NCBI RefSeq assembly: GCF_017741935.1
Contig: NZ_JAGHMH010000007.1
Coordinates: 372,001 to 436,000, forward strand
DNA: 64,000 bases
Reading direction: 5' to 3'
Source: Rhizobium sp. 16-449-1b
GTDB taxonomy: Bacteria; Pseudomonadota; Alphaproteobacteria; Rhizobiales; Rhizobiaceae
The translations under genes were made by a program, and so were the position numbers. The notes beneath the pieces are model-generated. The model was not told where the DNA came from and did not search any database. It was given only the letters and a program-made list of their open reading frames with translations. How positions within the stretch are numbered: the stretch's first letter is position 1; each line of letters starts with the position of its first letter. Positions 1 to 10,317 of this stretch are shown here, piece after piece.

Positions 1-399
1 TCGGGCAAGCACCGCCGCAACCAGGCGGCCCCCGAAGGCACCCGCCAGTTCGCCGGCTGGACGGAACCGCCGATCCGCGATGAGGATCGCCTGTGGAACA
101 TCGTGGAGACGCTGGTGTCGGTCGCCGAAAGCCGCAACGTATCGGCGGCCCAGGTGGCGCTCGCCTGGCTGCTTGGTCGCCAGGCGGTGACGTCGGTCAT
201 CATCGGTGGACGCACGGAAGCGCAGTTCAAGGACAATCTGGCGGCAGCCGACCTGAAACTGTCGGCCGAAGAGCGCAAGCGGCTCGACGATGTCAGCCTG
301 CCGCAGCTGCTCTATCCCTACTGGCACCAGCGCAACACCGCCAGCGACAGGCTTGGCGAGGCCGATCTATCCCTGCTCGGCCCACACCTCGATCAATAA
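1..399 (+). CDS. Aldo/keto reductase, C-terminal part (5' end outside window)
   Basis: The open frame runs in from the window edge and stops with TAA at 397-399, leaving about 132 C-terminal residues. Visible family features are the segment ALAWLLGRQAVTSVIIGGRT, which is the NADPH-binding C-terminal region of aldo/keto reductases, followed by a helix NLAAADLKLSAEERKRLDDV and a tail PYWHQRN typical of the YajO/Tas-like subfamily. The enzyme would reduce aldehydes or ketones with NADPH in the cytoplasm. The catalytic Asp-Tyr-Lys-His tetrad lies upstream of the window, so activity cannot be judged. It converges on the aminotransferase gene with only 20 nt between the two stops. Family assignment is firm; substrate is unknown. 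Confidence 0.85.
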   Translation, partial: SGKHRRNQAAPEGTRQFAGWTEPPIRDEDRLWNIVETLVSVAESRNVSAAQVALAWLLGRQAVTSVIIGGRTEAQFKDNLAAADLKLSAEERKRLDDVSLPQLLYPYWHQRNTASDRLGEADLSLLGPHLDQ

Positions 400-419
400 C
401 ACCGAAACGGTCGGCGGCT

Positions 420-1643
420 CTACTTGCCGCCGATCGCGCCTGCGATCAGCTTTCCAAGCCGCGCGATGCCTTCCTCGATCTTCTCTTCGTTGCTCGACGA
501 GAAGCTCATGCGCAAGGTGTTCTCGCCCGAACCATCGGCAAAGAAGGCGCGGCCCGGCACGAAGGCGACCTTGACGGTCTCGATCGATTTCGCGAGCAGC
601 TTGGCCCCATCCATACCCTTGGGCAGCGTCACCCAGACGAACATCCCACCCTCGGGCTTCGTCCAGCTCACGCCCTCCGGCATGTGCTTTGCGAGTGCCG
701 ACAGCATCGCGTCGCGACGCTTGCTGTAGGCTGCCTTGATCTTGGCGACCTGGGCGTCGAAGCCCTTGCGCGCAACCTCGGCGATGGCGATCTGGTTGAT
801 CGTCGAGGAATGCAGATCGGCCGCCTGCTTCATCAGCACCAGCTTACGGATAACGGGAGCGTTGGCGACGATGAAGCCGACGCGCAGGCCCGGCGCCAGC
901 GTCTTCGAGAACGAGCCGCAATAGATCGTCCGGGTCTTGTCGATATCGCCCTTCTCGGCGATCTCCAGCGACAGGATCGGCGCGATCGCCTCGCCGTCAT
1001 AGCGCAGCGACTGATAGGCCGCGTCCTCGATGATGGCGATGTCCATCTCGTCGGCGAGCTTGATCAGCTTCCGGCGGCCCGCGAGATCGACGGTCTCGCC
1101 GGTCGGATTGGAAAAGTCGGCGGAGAGATAGGCGAACTTCACCTTGCCGCCGGCTTCCTTGGCCTGCGCCTGATAGGACGCCGGCGTGCGGTTGCCGTTG
1201 GGCGTCAGCTGGTCATAGGCGGGCTCATAGGCGTTGAACGCCTGCAGCGCGCCGAGATAGGTCGGCCACGTCACCAGCGCCGTGTCGTTGGGCGACAAAA
1301 ACAGCTTGCCGAGATAATCGAGCCCCTGCTGCGAGCCGGACACGATGAAGACGTTGTCGAGGCCGCAGGCGATCCCGAGCTTGCCCATCTCTGCGACCAG
1401 CCATTCGCGCAGCGGCTTGTAGCCTTCGCTCACCGAATACTGCAGCGCCGAGTTGACCGCCGTGCTGTCGAAGATATCAGAATAGGCCTGCTTGAACTCC
1501 TTGTCCGGAAACAGCGCCGGATCGGGAATTCCGCCCGCAAACGAAATGATATCGGGCTGGTCGAGAAGCTTCAGGAGCTCACGGATCTCCGAAGCGCGCA
1601 TGCGCGACGAGCGGGTTGCAAAGATGTTATCCCAATTCAGCAT
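420..1643 (-). CDS. PLP-dependent aminotransferase (fold type I, 2-aminoadipate/LysN-like)
   Basis: A 407-residue cytoplasmic class I/II aminotransferase. The PLP lysine is K247 in GSFSKTLAPGLRVGF, the cofactor-binding NPTG motif is at 179-182 and the EDAAY segment around D207-Y210 stacks on PLP. The N-terminal IISFAGGIPDPALFP resembles 2-aminoadipate, valine and multi-substrate aminotransferases that are MocR-like without the DNA-binding domain. It probably moves amino groups between 2-oxoglutarate and branched, aromatic or aminoadipate substrates. It is divergent from ilvE with about 200 bp between the starts, and a TAGGTCAG-type palindrome lies 55-75 bp upstream. GAGGAAA 8 nt before the ATG supports the start. 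The precise substrate cannot be deduced. Confidence 0.88.
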   Translation of the reverse strand: MLNWDNIFATRSSRMRASEIRELLKLLDQPDIISFAGGIPDPALFPDKEFKQAYSDIFDSTAVNSALQYSVSEGYKPLREWLVAEMGKLGIACGLDNVFIVSGSQQGLDYLGKLFLSPNDTALVTWPTYLGALQAFNAYEPAYDQLTPNGNRTPASYQAQAKEAGGKVKFAYLSADFSNPTGETVDLAGRRKLIKLADEMDIAIIEDAAYQSLRYDGEAIAPILSLEIAEKGDIDKTRTIYCGSFSKTLAPGLRVGFIVANAPVIRKLVLMKQAADLHSSTINQIAIAEVARKGFDAQVAKIKAAYSKRRDAMLSALAKHMPEGVSWTKPEGGMFVWVTLPKGMDGAKLLAKSIETVKVAFVPGRAFFADGSGENTLRMSFSSSNEEKIEEGIARLGKLIAGAIGGK

Positions 1644-1697
1644 GGGGGTTTCCTCGTAATTTTTTGTCTTTACTGGACAAGATCACGCAATAAATGA

Positions 1698-1718
1698 TAA
1701 GTCAACATTACTGACCTA
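1698..1718 (-). promoter_or_regulatory. Operator candidate TAGGTCAG-N5-TTGACTTA
   Basis: Read on the minus strand this 21-bp near-palindrome matches the stronger palindrome upstream of the lysE-like gene at 22229-22255 (TAGGTCAG-N5-TTGACCTA), differing in the spacer and one arm base. It lies 55-75 bp before the aminotransferase start and about 130 bp before ilvE. A possible -35 box TTGACT (1700-1705) is embedded in it. The shared motif suggests one regulator, perhaps Lrp/AsnC-like, for amino-acid genes; the regulator itself is not in the window. Confidence 0.5.
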
Positions 1719-1845
1719 TTTGTTTGCTACCATGACAATTTTCCGCAATTTTAATCCGAAAACAGGCCAAATCGGCCTTTGCAAAGCACACGCTGCGGCA
1801 GTAGTGTCGCCGCCGAAATCCCACAGGCTATGAAGGTGCCAGGAA

Positions 1846-2946
<1,101 letters not shown>

Positions 2947-2972
2947 GCCACCGGATAGATCCGATCACGACG

Positions 2973-3009
2973 AAAGGCCGGCAAGGTTTTCACCTTAGCC
3001 GGCCTTTTC
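2973..3009 (+). terminator. Rho-independent terminator after ilvE
   Basis: The arms AAAGGCCGGC (2973-2982) and GCCGGCCTTTT (2998-3008) form a ten-pair stem; inside the loop AAGG and CCTT can pair as well. It ends ilvE and, being nearly symmetrical with an A-run on the other side, may also serve the convergent gene at 3021. Confidence 0.85.
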
Positions 3010-3020
3010 ATGTCTGATGA

Positions 3021-3512
3021 TCAGGAGCGCAGAAGTGCCGCGATCTGCGCCTGGCTTGGGATCTGCCCTTGCGGCGTCAGCTTGTCGACGACACCAGGGA
3101 GAACCTTGGAAAGCTGGGTCAGCAGCTCCTGCTCGCTGATCCCCGCCTGGCGCGCCAGATCGCTGATCGTCTGCGAGCCGAGCGCGCTTTCCAGATTGCC
3201 GGGCGCGATCGGCTGGTTCTGGCCGGGCTTCACCCAGGAATCGGCAACCGACCCTTGCCCGGCCTCAGCCAGCTTGCCGAGCAATCCGCCCAACCCGCCG
3301 AGCCCACCCAGGCTGCCCGCAAGCCCGCCGAGATTGCCAAGCAGCCCGCCATCGTCGGCGCCGGTATTGGCTTGCTGGTTCGGCTGCTGTGGCTGTTCCG
3401 GCTCGCTCTTGCCGCCGGCGCCAAGCAGCTTGCCGACGAGAAGCGCGCCGAGCGCGATCATGATCGGCTTCGAGATGTTCCCACCGGGAACGGCGTCATC
3501 AAACAATCCCAT
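3021..3512 (-). CDS. YidB-family (DUF937) protein
   Basis: A 163-residue protein of the YidB/DUF937 family, whose function is not established. It begins MGLFDDAVPG, continues with a short hydrophobic segment IMIALGALLVGKLLGAG (17-33), then a Gly/Leu-rich low-complexity stretch made of GGLGG and LGNLGGL repeats, and ends with the conserved DUF937 part LESALGSQTISDLARQAGISEQELLTQL. The start is set by AGGAG 7-11 nt before the ATG; the reading frame extends farther upstream but without family similarity. It faces ilvE tail to tail. No operon partner is visible. Confidence 0.8.
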   Translation of the reverse strand: MGLFDDAVPGGNISKPIMIALGALLVGKLLGAGGKSEPEQPQQPNQQANTGADDGGLLGNLGGLAGSLGGLGGLGGLLGKLAEAGQGSVADSWVKPGQNQPIAPGNLESALGSQTISDLARQAGISEQELLTQLSKVLPGVVDKLTPQGQIPSQAQIAALLRS

Positions 3513-3655
3513 GTCATTCTCCTTCGGTGTTGTTTTGGAACGAAGAGCAAAAACACAACATGAGGCCCGTCCGAGCCTTGAATTCCGCCATGACAACTTT
3601 AGCTGATGCTGAAAGATGGTCGGATTGTCCGCCCATTCAAGGAGGGGAAAACAAG

Positions 3656-3913
3656 ATGTCTGTCATCGGGTGGATTATTCTCGGACTGATCGCCGGCTTC
3701 ATCGGCAGCAAGATCGTCAACAAGACCGGTTCCGGCATGCTGATGGACATCGTGCTGGGGATCGTCGGCGCCATCGTCGGCGGCGTCATCTTCACCTTCT
3801 TCGGCGCCTCCGGCGTCACCGGCTTCAACATCTACAGCCTCGTCGTCGCCGTCATCGGCGCGGTCGTCGTGCTGTGGCTGTATCATGCCGTGAATGGCCG
3901 CAGATCGGTGTGA
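3656..3913 (+). CDS. GlsB/YeaQ/YmgE family small membrane protein
   Basis: An 85-residue, very hydrophobic protein with three predicted membrane helices (about 3-22, 29-50 and 58-78), rich in small residues: GWIILGLIAGFIGSKI, then MDIVLGIVGAIVGGVIF. This is the transglycosylase-associated or stress-response small membrane family (YeaQ/YmgE/GlsB), usually induced by general stress; the biochemical role is unknown. AAGGAGGGG 9 nt before the ATG decides the start. It stands alone between the divergent YidB-like gene and a methyltransferase gene. Confidence 0.88.
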   Translation: MSVIGWIILGLIAGFIGSKIVNKTGSGMLMDIVLGIVGAIVGGVIFTFFGASGVTGFNIYSLVVAVIGAVVVLWLYHAVNGRRSV

Positions 3914-4018
3914 CGCTTCGAACTAGGACGGAGCGTCCGGCCGTGCGCGGCGCGTCGCAACGTTTTATATATACGTTTTGCAATATGCTTTGCCTCCCAT
4001 CTGACGAGGCAAGGCATC

Positions 4019-4606
4019 ATGTCCGACGAACCGACCTCATCCTTCTACAGAGACAACGCCGCGACCTATGCCGCGCGTGAGAGAACGCTGCCGATCCGCC
4101 GTCTCGATGCCTTTCTCTCGAAATTGGAGCCGGGTGCAGCCATTCTGGAACTTGGCTGCGGCGCGGGCCATGACAGCGCCTACATGCTCTCCAAGGGCTT
4201 CGACGTAACCCCGACGGACGGCTCGGCCGAGCTTGCAGCCGACGCCGAAACCCTGCTCGGTCGCCCGGTCGAGATCATGCGCTTCGAGGAGCTGGATGAG
4301 AACGAGGCCTTTGACGGCGTCTGGGCCGAGGCGAGCCTGCTGCATGTTCCTCGCGCCCAGCTGCCCAATGTCTTTGCCCGTATCCTGCGCGCACTGAAGC
4401 CCGGCGGCCACTTCCACGCCACCTTCAAGGCCGGCGACGACGAGGGACACGACGGCTTCGGCCGCTATTACAACTACCTGTCCGCCGAACTTCTGTCCGA
4501 TCTGTTGAGCGCAGCCGGCTGGCACAGCGTCGTCATCAGCGAGGGAGACGGCAGCGGCTACGACGGCAAGCCGACACGCTGGCTGTCGATGCGCGCCCAA
4601 AAGTAA
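4019..4606 (+). CDS. Class I SAM-dependent methyltransferase
   Basis: A 195-residue soluble methyltransferase with motif I ILELGCGAGHDS (42-53), an acidic residue in the second strand (VTPTDGS), and post-motif LKPGGHFHATFKAG. These are Methyltransf_11/25-type features; similar small proteins are often annotated as tellurite-resistance or SAM-methyltransferase proteins, but the substrate cannot be read. The ribosome-binding site is weak. The gene ends three bases before the hairpin that belongs to the convergent ilvC unit. Confidence 0.85.
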   Translation: MSDEPTSSFYRDNAATYAARERTLPIRRLDAFLSKLEPGAAILELGCGAGHDSAYMLSKGFDVTPTDGSAELAADAETLLGRPVEIMRFEELDENEAFDGVWAEASLLHVPRAQLPNVFARILRALKPGGHFHATFKAGDDEGHDGFGRYYNYLSAELLSDLLSAAGWHSVVISEGDGSGYDGKPTRWLSMRAQK

Positions 4607-4608
4607 AA

Positions 4609-4630
4609 GGCCGGCGCTTTCGCACCGGCC
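4609..4630 (-). terminator. Terminator downstream of ilvC and its 3' duplications
   Basis: On the minus strand GGCCGGTGC-GAAA-GCGCCGGCC forms a nine-pair stem with a GNRA-type loop and one U-G pair, followed by TTTTACTTT. It lies about 210 nt after the ilvC stop, beyond the two extra copies of the ilvC end. Confidence 0.85.
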
Positions 4631-4654
4631 TCCATATCTGCGATAGCAGAAAAG

Positions 4655-5898
<1,244 letters not shown>

Positions 5899-5921
5899 TC
5901 AGTATTCGGTAAAACTTGTCG

Positions 5922-6575
5922 TCAGACGACGGCCGGCATGTCGGCCAGCGCCTTCTCCGTCCCGTAGAGCCGGAGGAAAGCGGTCACCGCCTTTTCCGCC
6001 TGGCGCGCGGTATCCGTAACGCCCGTGGTGTCTCCAAGCAGCATGCGCACATGCAGGTCGGAAACGATCAGGCCGTAAAGTGTGTGATAGGCTTCGTCGG
6101 CATCGTTGAAGCGCAGCAGCCCTGCCCGCTTGCCGGAATCGATCAGCCCCATGGCGCGGCGGTCGATCTGCCGGCGGCCGCGCTCGAGCAAGAGCTTGCC
6201 GAGCTTCGAGCCGTCGCGCGGCGACTGGCCGATCGCCAGCCGGTTCAGCGCCAGCGACACGTCACCCGCCAGAACCTCCAGCAGATCACGCGAGAAAATC
6301 ACGAGATGGTCGTGCAGGCTGGCCGATGTCAGCCGCTCGCCGTTGCGCTCGAAGGTGCGCACCTTGCTCGCCTGGTAGGCGATCATCGCCGACAGCAGGC
6401 CGTCGCGGTCACCAAACCACTTGTAGAGGCTTTCCTTGGAGCAATTGGCCGCGCGCGCGACGCCCGATGTCGTCAGCGCCTTTTCGCCGCCATCGACGAG
6501 CAACCGCAGCGCTTGCTCCAGAACGGCGTTCTGGCGCGGCGAGAATTCGCTGGGCTCCAAGTTTTCGACAGACAC
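5922..6575 (-). CDS. TetR/AcrR family transcriptional regulator
   Basis: A 217-residue repressor-type regulator. The N-terminal helix-turn-helix is at about 35-62 (LTTSGVARAANCSKESLYKW FGDRDGLLSAM), the signature of TetR proteins. The C-terminal part carries a TetR_C-like helical ligand domain with RLAIGQSPRDG and GRRQIDRRAMGLID segments. Its gene is immediately upstream of ilvC on the same strand (59-bp gap), so it may regulate or be co-transcribed with ilvC. A perfect 12-bp palindrome sits 20 bp before its start, fitting autorepression. The ligand is unknown. Confidence 0.85.
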   Translation of the reverse strand: MSVENLEPSEFSPRQNAVLEQALRLLVDGGEKALTTSGVARAANCSKESLYKWFGDRDGLLSAMIAYQASKVRTFERNGERLTSASLHDHLVIFSRDLLEVLAGDVSLALNRLAIGQSPRDGSKLGKLLLERGRRQIDRRAMGLIDSGKRAGLLRFNDADEAYHTLYGLIVSDLHVRMLLGDTTGVTDTARQAEKAVTAFLRLYGTEKALADMPAVV

Positions 6576-6591
6576 GGCATTCGCTCCCGAT

Positions 6592-6610
6592 GGGTACCGT
6601 ACGGTACGGT
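6592..6610. promoter_or_regulatory. TetR operator candidate with perfect core TACCGTACGGTA
   Basis: The 12-bp self-complementary core TACCGTACGGTA (6595-6606) lies 20 bp before the TetR start codon and overlaps a partial further repeat, ACGGTACGGT. A palindrome so close to a TetR start is the usual layout for autoregulation. Binding is inferred, not shown. Confidence 0.55.
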
Positions 6611-6695
6611 TCGTGAGCGCTTATCGCCCAGAAGCACTCTCTCGTCAAGAGCCCGCAAAATGCAGAAGCATAAATTTTCGGCGTGCCGCGCTTGT

Positions 6696-7598
6696 TTATT
6701 CGGCAGCGTTCAACACGGCATCCACATCGCGCGCCGGCGACATCCCGTATAGACGGCTATATTCGCGGCTGAACTGTGACGGGCTCTGATATCCGACGCG
6801 GTGCCCGGCGGTGCCGGCATCCAGCCGCTCGATCAACATCAGACGCCGTGCCTCGTGCAGACGGATCTGCTTCTGATACTGCACCGGCGTCATAGCCGTG
6901 ATCGACTTGAAGTGATGATGGAACGACGAGACGCTCATGTTGACGTGCTCGGCCAGTTCCTCGATGCGCAGCGTCCGCGCGAAATTCTCGCGCAGCCAGC
7001 CAATCGCCCGGGCAATCCGGTTGCCCTGGCTGTCGGCCATGGCGATATCGATCAGCTGATCGCCGGCAGGTCCCGTGAGGATGCGATAGAGGATTTCCTG
7101 CTCGATCAGCGGCGCCATCGCCGCGATATCCGCTGGACTATCAAGCAAGCGCAGCAGCCGCACCGCCGCATCGAGAAGCTCCGGCGTCGCGGCATTGACG
7201 ACGATGCCGCGCTGGCCGGACGGAGGTGTCGCGCTGCGCTGTATCGTCGAGCGGCTAAGCAGATGCAGCAGTTTCTCGCTGTTGATCGCAAGCGTGATGC
7301 AAAGATGCGGAACCTCGGTGCTCGCCTCCACCACCCGCCACGTGACCGGCAGATCGACCGAGGTCAGAAGATAGTCGCCTGCTCCGTAGTTGATTGTATC
7401 CCCGCCCAGCTGCAGGCTTTTTGCCCCCTGGATGACCATGGCGAAACATGGCCGATAGCTGCTGTGGCAAGGCGCGCTCGGTGTGGTGCGGCGGCTGATC
7501 CCGAGCCCGTCGATCCCCGTCTGCACCTCGCCTTCGGCAAGCGCGAAACGGCCCGCGATCGACGCAATCTCCTGGTAGCGGTTAAACAGCAAGCTCAT
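6696..7598 (-). CDS. AraC family regulator with AraC_N (YqhC-like) domain
   Basis: A 300-residue regulator. Residues about 25-175 match the AraC_N cupin-like domain of YqhC-type proteins (YRPCFAMVIQGAKSLQLGGDTINYGAGDYLLTS region); the C-terminal 100 residues hold two helix-turn-helix units (RIEELAEHVNMSVSSFHHHF and GTAGHRVGYQSPSQFSREY). YqhC in E. coli activates an aldehyde reductase gene. Here the neighbour across 237 bp is a divergent alcohol dehydrogenase gene, so the pair probably forms an aldehyde-responsive unit. GGAAAG 7-12 nt before the chosen ATG supports it over the longer frame. Three phased repeats lie between the two genes. Confidence 0.88.
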   Translation of the reverse strand: MSLLFNRYQEIASIAGRFALAEGEVQTGIDGLGISRRTTPSAPCHSSYRPCFAMVIQGAKSLQLGGDTINYGAGDYLLTSVDLPVTWRVVEASTEVPHLCITLAINSEKLLHLLSRSTIQRSATPPSGQRGIVVNAATPELLDAAVRLLRLLDSPADIAAMAPLIEQEILYRILTGPAGDQLIDIAMADSQGNRIARAIGWLRENFARTLRIEELAEHVNMSVSSFHHHFKSITAMTPVQYQKQIRLHEARRLMLIERLDAGTAGHRVGYQSPSQFSREYSRLYGMSPARDVDAVLNAAE

Positions 7599-7685
7599 CA
7601 GTCGCACTTTCCGGTGGGAACGGCCTCGTCGCCGTGTTGGAGGCTTATGTAGAATGGAATTGCCGCTTCGCAAATAGATCGCCCG

Positions 7686-7746
7686 GCGACTTTTGCAGGT
7701 CGGCTGACTTTTGCAGGCCAAGCGACTTTTGCAGGATCGTGCAAAA
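7686..7746. promoter_or_regulatory. Three 18-bp-phased GACTTTTGCAGG repeats plus an inverted half-site
   Basis: The 12-mer GACTTTTGCAGG occurs exactly at 7688, 7706 and 7724, an 18-bp period, and TTTTGCA of the last copy is answered by TGCAAAA at 7740-7746. The block lies 90-150 bp upstream of the alcohol dehydrogenase start and next to the divergent AraC gene. Direct repeats are the normal shape of AraC-family sites, so these are probably binding sites for the neighbour. Confidence 0.6.
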
Positions 7747-7835
7747 ACGAGAGAGGATCGCTCTAACGCTTCTTACTGCATTGCGGCATAAATGCCCTCG
7801 TCCGAACCACCCCTCTAAATATATGGAGTTTTCCC

Positions 7836-8882
7836 ATGGCTATCGCAAAAGGCTATGCTGCTACAGACGCCTCCAAGCCGCTGACGCCGTTCACCTTCGA
7901 GCGTCGGGAACCGAACGCGGACGACGTCGTCATCGACATCAAGTTTGCAGGCATCTGCCACTCCGACATTCACACCGTTCGCAACGAATGGCAGAATGCC
8001 GTTTACCCGATCGTACCGGGCCACGAGATCGCCGGCATCGTTTCGGCCGTTGGCGCCAATGTCACCAAGTTCAAGGTCGGCGACCGCGTCGGCGTTGGCT
8101 GCTTCGTTGACAGCTGCGTCGGTTGCGCCACCCGCGACGTCGACAACGAGCACTACATGCCAGGCCTCGTCCAGACCTACAACAGCGTCGAAGCCGACGG
8201 CAAGACGGCGACCCAGGGCGGTTATTCCGACTCGATCGTCGTCAAGGAAGGCTACGTCCTGTCGATCCCGGATAACCTGCCGCTCGACGCTTCCGCACCG
8301 CTGCTGTGCGCCGGCATCACGCTCTACTCGCCGCTCGCACACTGGAAGGCCGGTCCCGGCAAGAAGGTCGCGATCGTCGGCATGGGCGGCCTCGGCCACA
8401 TGGGCGTGAAGATCGGTGCGGCCATGGGTGCCGACATCACCGTTCTCTCGCAGACGCTTTCGAAGAAGGAAGACGGCCTGCGCCTCGGCGCCAAGGAATA
8501 CTATGCGACCTCGGACGCATCGACCTTCGAAAAGCTCGCCGGCACCTTCGACCTGATCATCTGCACGGCTGGCGTCGCCATCGACTGGAACGCCTATCTG
8601 AACCTGCTGAAGGTTGACGGCTCGATGGTCATCGTCGGTGCGCCGGAGCATGCCATCCCGGTTCACGCCTTCTCGCTGATCCCAGGCCGCAAGAGCCTGT
8701 CCGGCTCGATGATCGGCTCGATCAAGGAAACCCAGGAAATGCTGGATTTCTGCGGCAAGCACAACATCGTCTCGGAAATCGAGAAGATCAACATCCAGGA
8801 CGTCAACGAAGCCTACGAGCGCGTTCTCAAGAGCGACGTTCGCTACCGCTTCGTCATCGACATCGCCTCGCTGGCGGCCTGA
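7836..8882 (+). CDS. NAD(P)-dependent alcohol dehydrogenase (MDR superfamily, YahK/CAD-like)
   Basis: A 348-residue medium-chain dehydrogenase that should interconvert aldehydes and alcohols. The catalytic zinc region is intact: C40-H41 in GICHSDIHT and GHEIAGIV (62-69). The Rossmann motif is [17 protein letters not shown] (about 179-195). The lobe that normally carries four structural zinc cysteines reads [19 protein letters not shown]: only the first two cysteines remain and positions three and four are Arg and Met. The gene is divergent from the AraC/YqhC-like regulator and closes with a strong terminator. Substrate is unknown; reduction of small aldehydes is likely. Confidence 0.9.
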   Translation: MAIAKGYAATDASKPLTPFTFERREPNADDVVIDIKFAGICHSDIHTVRNEWQNAVYPIVPGHEIAGIVSAVGANVTKFKVGDRVGVGCFVDSCVGCATRDVDNEHYMPGLVQTYNSVEADGKTATQGGYSDSIVVKEGYVLSIPDNLPLDASAPLLCAGITLYSPLAHWKAGPGKKVAIVGMGGLGHMGVKIGAAMGADITVLSQTLSKKEDGLRLGAKEYYATSDASTFEKLAGTFDLIICTAGVAIDWNAYLNLLKVDGSMVIVGAPEHAIPVHAFSLIPGRKSLSGSMIGSIKETQEMLDFCGKHNIVSEIEKINIQDVNEAYERVLKSDVRYRFVIDIASLAA

Positions 8883-8925
8883 TCGAACGGATAGCGGGTC
8901 CGCCCGCTTTATCACCAGAACACCG

Positions 8926-8955
8926 AAGCCCCCGTCACCTGGCGGGGGCTTTTTC
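8926..8955 (+). terminator. Terminator after the alcohol dehydrogenase gene
   Basis: AAGCCCCCG (8926-8934) pairs with CGGGGGCTT (8943-8951) and is followed by TTTT, a standard intrinsic terminator. Confidence 0.88.
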
Positions 8956-8975
8956 GTTGCCTACTCCAGAAACGG

Positions 8976-9004
8976 AAAAGCCCCCGGTTCGCACCGGAGG
9001 CTTT
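8976..9004 (-). terminator. Terminator after the NDH-2 gene
   Basis: AAAGCCCCCGG (8977-8987) and CCGGAGGCTTT (8994-9004) pair with one mismatch. On the minus strand the stem ends in TTTTCC, 30 nt beyond the NADH dehydrogenase stop. Confidence 0.75.
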
Positions 9005-9034
9005 CGATTGGTCGTCGCGATGGTCCAACGAGAC

Positions 9035-10297
9035 TTATTTCTCGTCAGCGATGGTCTCGCGCTGCGTGATCAAGCGGGCGCTGTGCTGGCCGCTGAGGAA
9101 GATCCACAGCCAGCTCCAGGCGACCGAAAAGCGCGAGCGGGTGCCGATCAGGAAGTAGATGTGGGCGATACCCCAGATCCACCAGGCGAGCCCGCCCTTG
9201 AGCTTGATCCTGCCGAAATCGGCGATTGCCGCACTCCGGCCGATCGTCGCCAGGCTGCCCTGGTGCTTGTACTTGAAGGCCGGCGGCGTCTTGCCCTTCA
9301 TCCGTGCGTGAATGACCTTGGCGACGAAGGCGCCCTGCTGCTTGGCGGCGGGTGCGACACCCGGCACCGGCGCGCCGCTCTCCTGCGTCACCGAAGCGGT
9401 GTCGCCGATGACGAAGACATCGGGCAGGCCCGGTGCCGTCAAATCCTTCTCAACGATCGCGCGGCCGGCGCGGTCGGCCGGAATGCCCAGCCACTTCGCG
9501 GCCGGCGACGCCTGAACGCCGGCGGCCCAGCTGATCGTCCGGCTCGGGATGAACTCCTCGCCGATCTGCACACCCTCGGCCGTGCATTCGGTGACAGGCT
9601 TTCCAAGCCGCACTTCGACGCCAAGATCGTTGAGCGCCTTCAAGGCATATTCGGACAGTTCGGGCACGAAGGTCGGCAGGACGCGCGGTCCGGCCTCCAC
9701 GAGGATGACCTTGGCCTTGCGCGTGTCGATATTGCGGAACTCCCGCGGCAGAGTCTTGTGCGCCAGTTCGGCGATGATGCCGGCAAGCTCCACGCCGGTC
9801 GGGCCGGCGCCGATGATGATGAACGTCAGGCATGCATCGCGCTCCGCCGGATCGCGTGCGGTCTCGGCTCTCTCAAAGGCCAGGAGCACGCGGCGGCGGA
9901 TCGTCGTCGCATCCTCGAGCGTCTTCAGGCCCTGCGCCACCGGCGCCCAGTCGTCGCGACCGAAATATGCATGGGTCGCGCCCGTGGCGAGCACCAGCGT
10001 ATCGTATTTCAGGACGTTGCCATCGCGCAGCGTGACCGACTTCGTGCCGGTATCGACGCCCGAGACATCGCCCAGCAGCGTCGTCACTTCGGGGCGGTCG
10101 CTATAGAGATGGCGGATCGGCCAGGCGATCTCGGAGGTCGACAAAATCGTTGTGGCGACTTGGTATAGCAGGGGCTGGAACAGATGGTGATTGCGCCGAT
10201 CGACGAGCGTAATGCGGACACCAGCGCCTTTAAGGTCGTTTACGAGTTGCAGCCCTCCGAAGCCTCCTCCAACAACGACGACGTGATGATCAGCCAT
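9035..10297 (-). CDS. ndh: Type II NADH:quinone oxidoreductase (NDH-2)
   Basis: A 420-residue membrane-associated flavoprotein that passes electrons from NADH to ubiquinone without pumping protons. The FAD Rossmann motif GGGFGG is at 10-15, the quinone-site motif FQPLLYQVAT at 40-49, the NADH-binding motif GAGPTG at 163-168 and the second FAD motif VFVIGDTASV near 300. The C-terminal amphipathic and hydrophobic segment WWIWGIAHIYFLIGTRSRF anchors it to the membrane. The gene stands alone. A TTACC-CTTTT-GGTAA palindrome touches its start region and resembles the site before the HxlR gene at 13.9 kb. Confidence 0.93.
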   Translation of the reverse strand: MADHHVVVVGGGFGGLQLVNDLKGAGVRITLVDRRNHHLFQPLLYQVATTILSTSEIAWPIRHLYSDRPEVTTLLGDVSGVDTGTKSVTLRDGNVLKYDTLVLATGATHAYFGRDDWAPVAQGLKTLEDATTIRRRVLLAFERAETARDPAERDACLTFIIIGAGPTGVELAGIIAELAHKTLPREFRNIDTRKAKVILVEAGPRVLPTFVPELSEYALKALNDLGVEVRLGKPVTECTAEGVQIGEEFIPSRTISWAAGVQASPAAKWLGIPADRAGRAIVEKDLTAPGLPDVFVIGDTASVTQESGAPVPGVAPAAKQQGAFVAKVIHARMKGKTPPAFKYKHQGSLATIGRSAAIADFGRIKLKGGLAWWIWGIAHIYFLIGTRSRFSVAWSWLWIFLSGQHSARLITQRETIADEK

Positions 10298-10298
10298 A

Positions 10299-10317
10299 AG
10301 TTACCCTTTTGGTAATT
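10299..10317. promoter_or_regulatory. Palindrome TTACC-CTTTT-GGTAA before ndh
   Basis: Perfect five-base arms at 10301-10305 and 10311-10315 with a five-base spacer lie 4-18 bp before the ndh ATG and overlap its ribosome-binding site AAGGG. Nearly the same sequence (GGTTCC-CTTTT-GGTAAC) precedes the HxlR gene. A shared repressor is possible; part of the similarity may simply be the shared ribosome-binding site. Confidence 0.4.

Noticed and set aside
93..1697. A 534-codon open frame antisense to the PLP aminotransferase gene
   Set aside because: It is an Arg/Leu/Asp-rich shadow created by high GC in the opposite strand; the minus-strand frame has all the aminotransferase motifs.
7686..7746. 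CRISPR or minisatellite reading of the three short repeats
   Set aside because: The repeats are 12 bp with six-base gaps; they are too short for CRISPR and too few for a minisatellite. Regulatory sites fit better.
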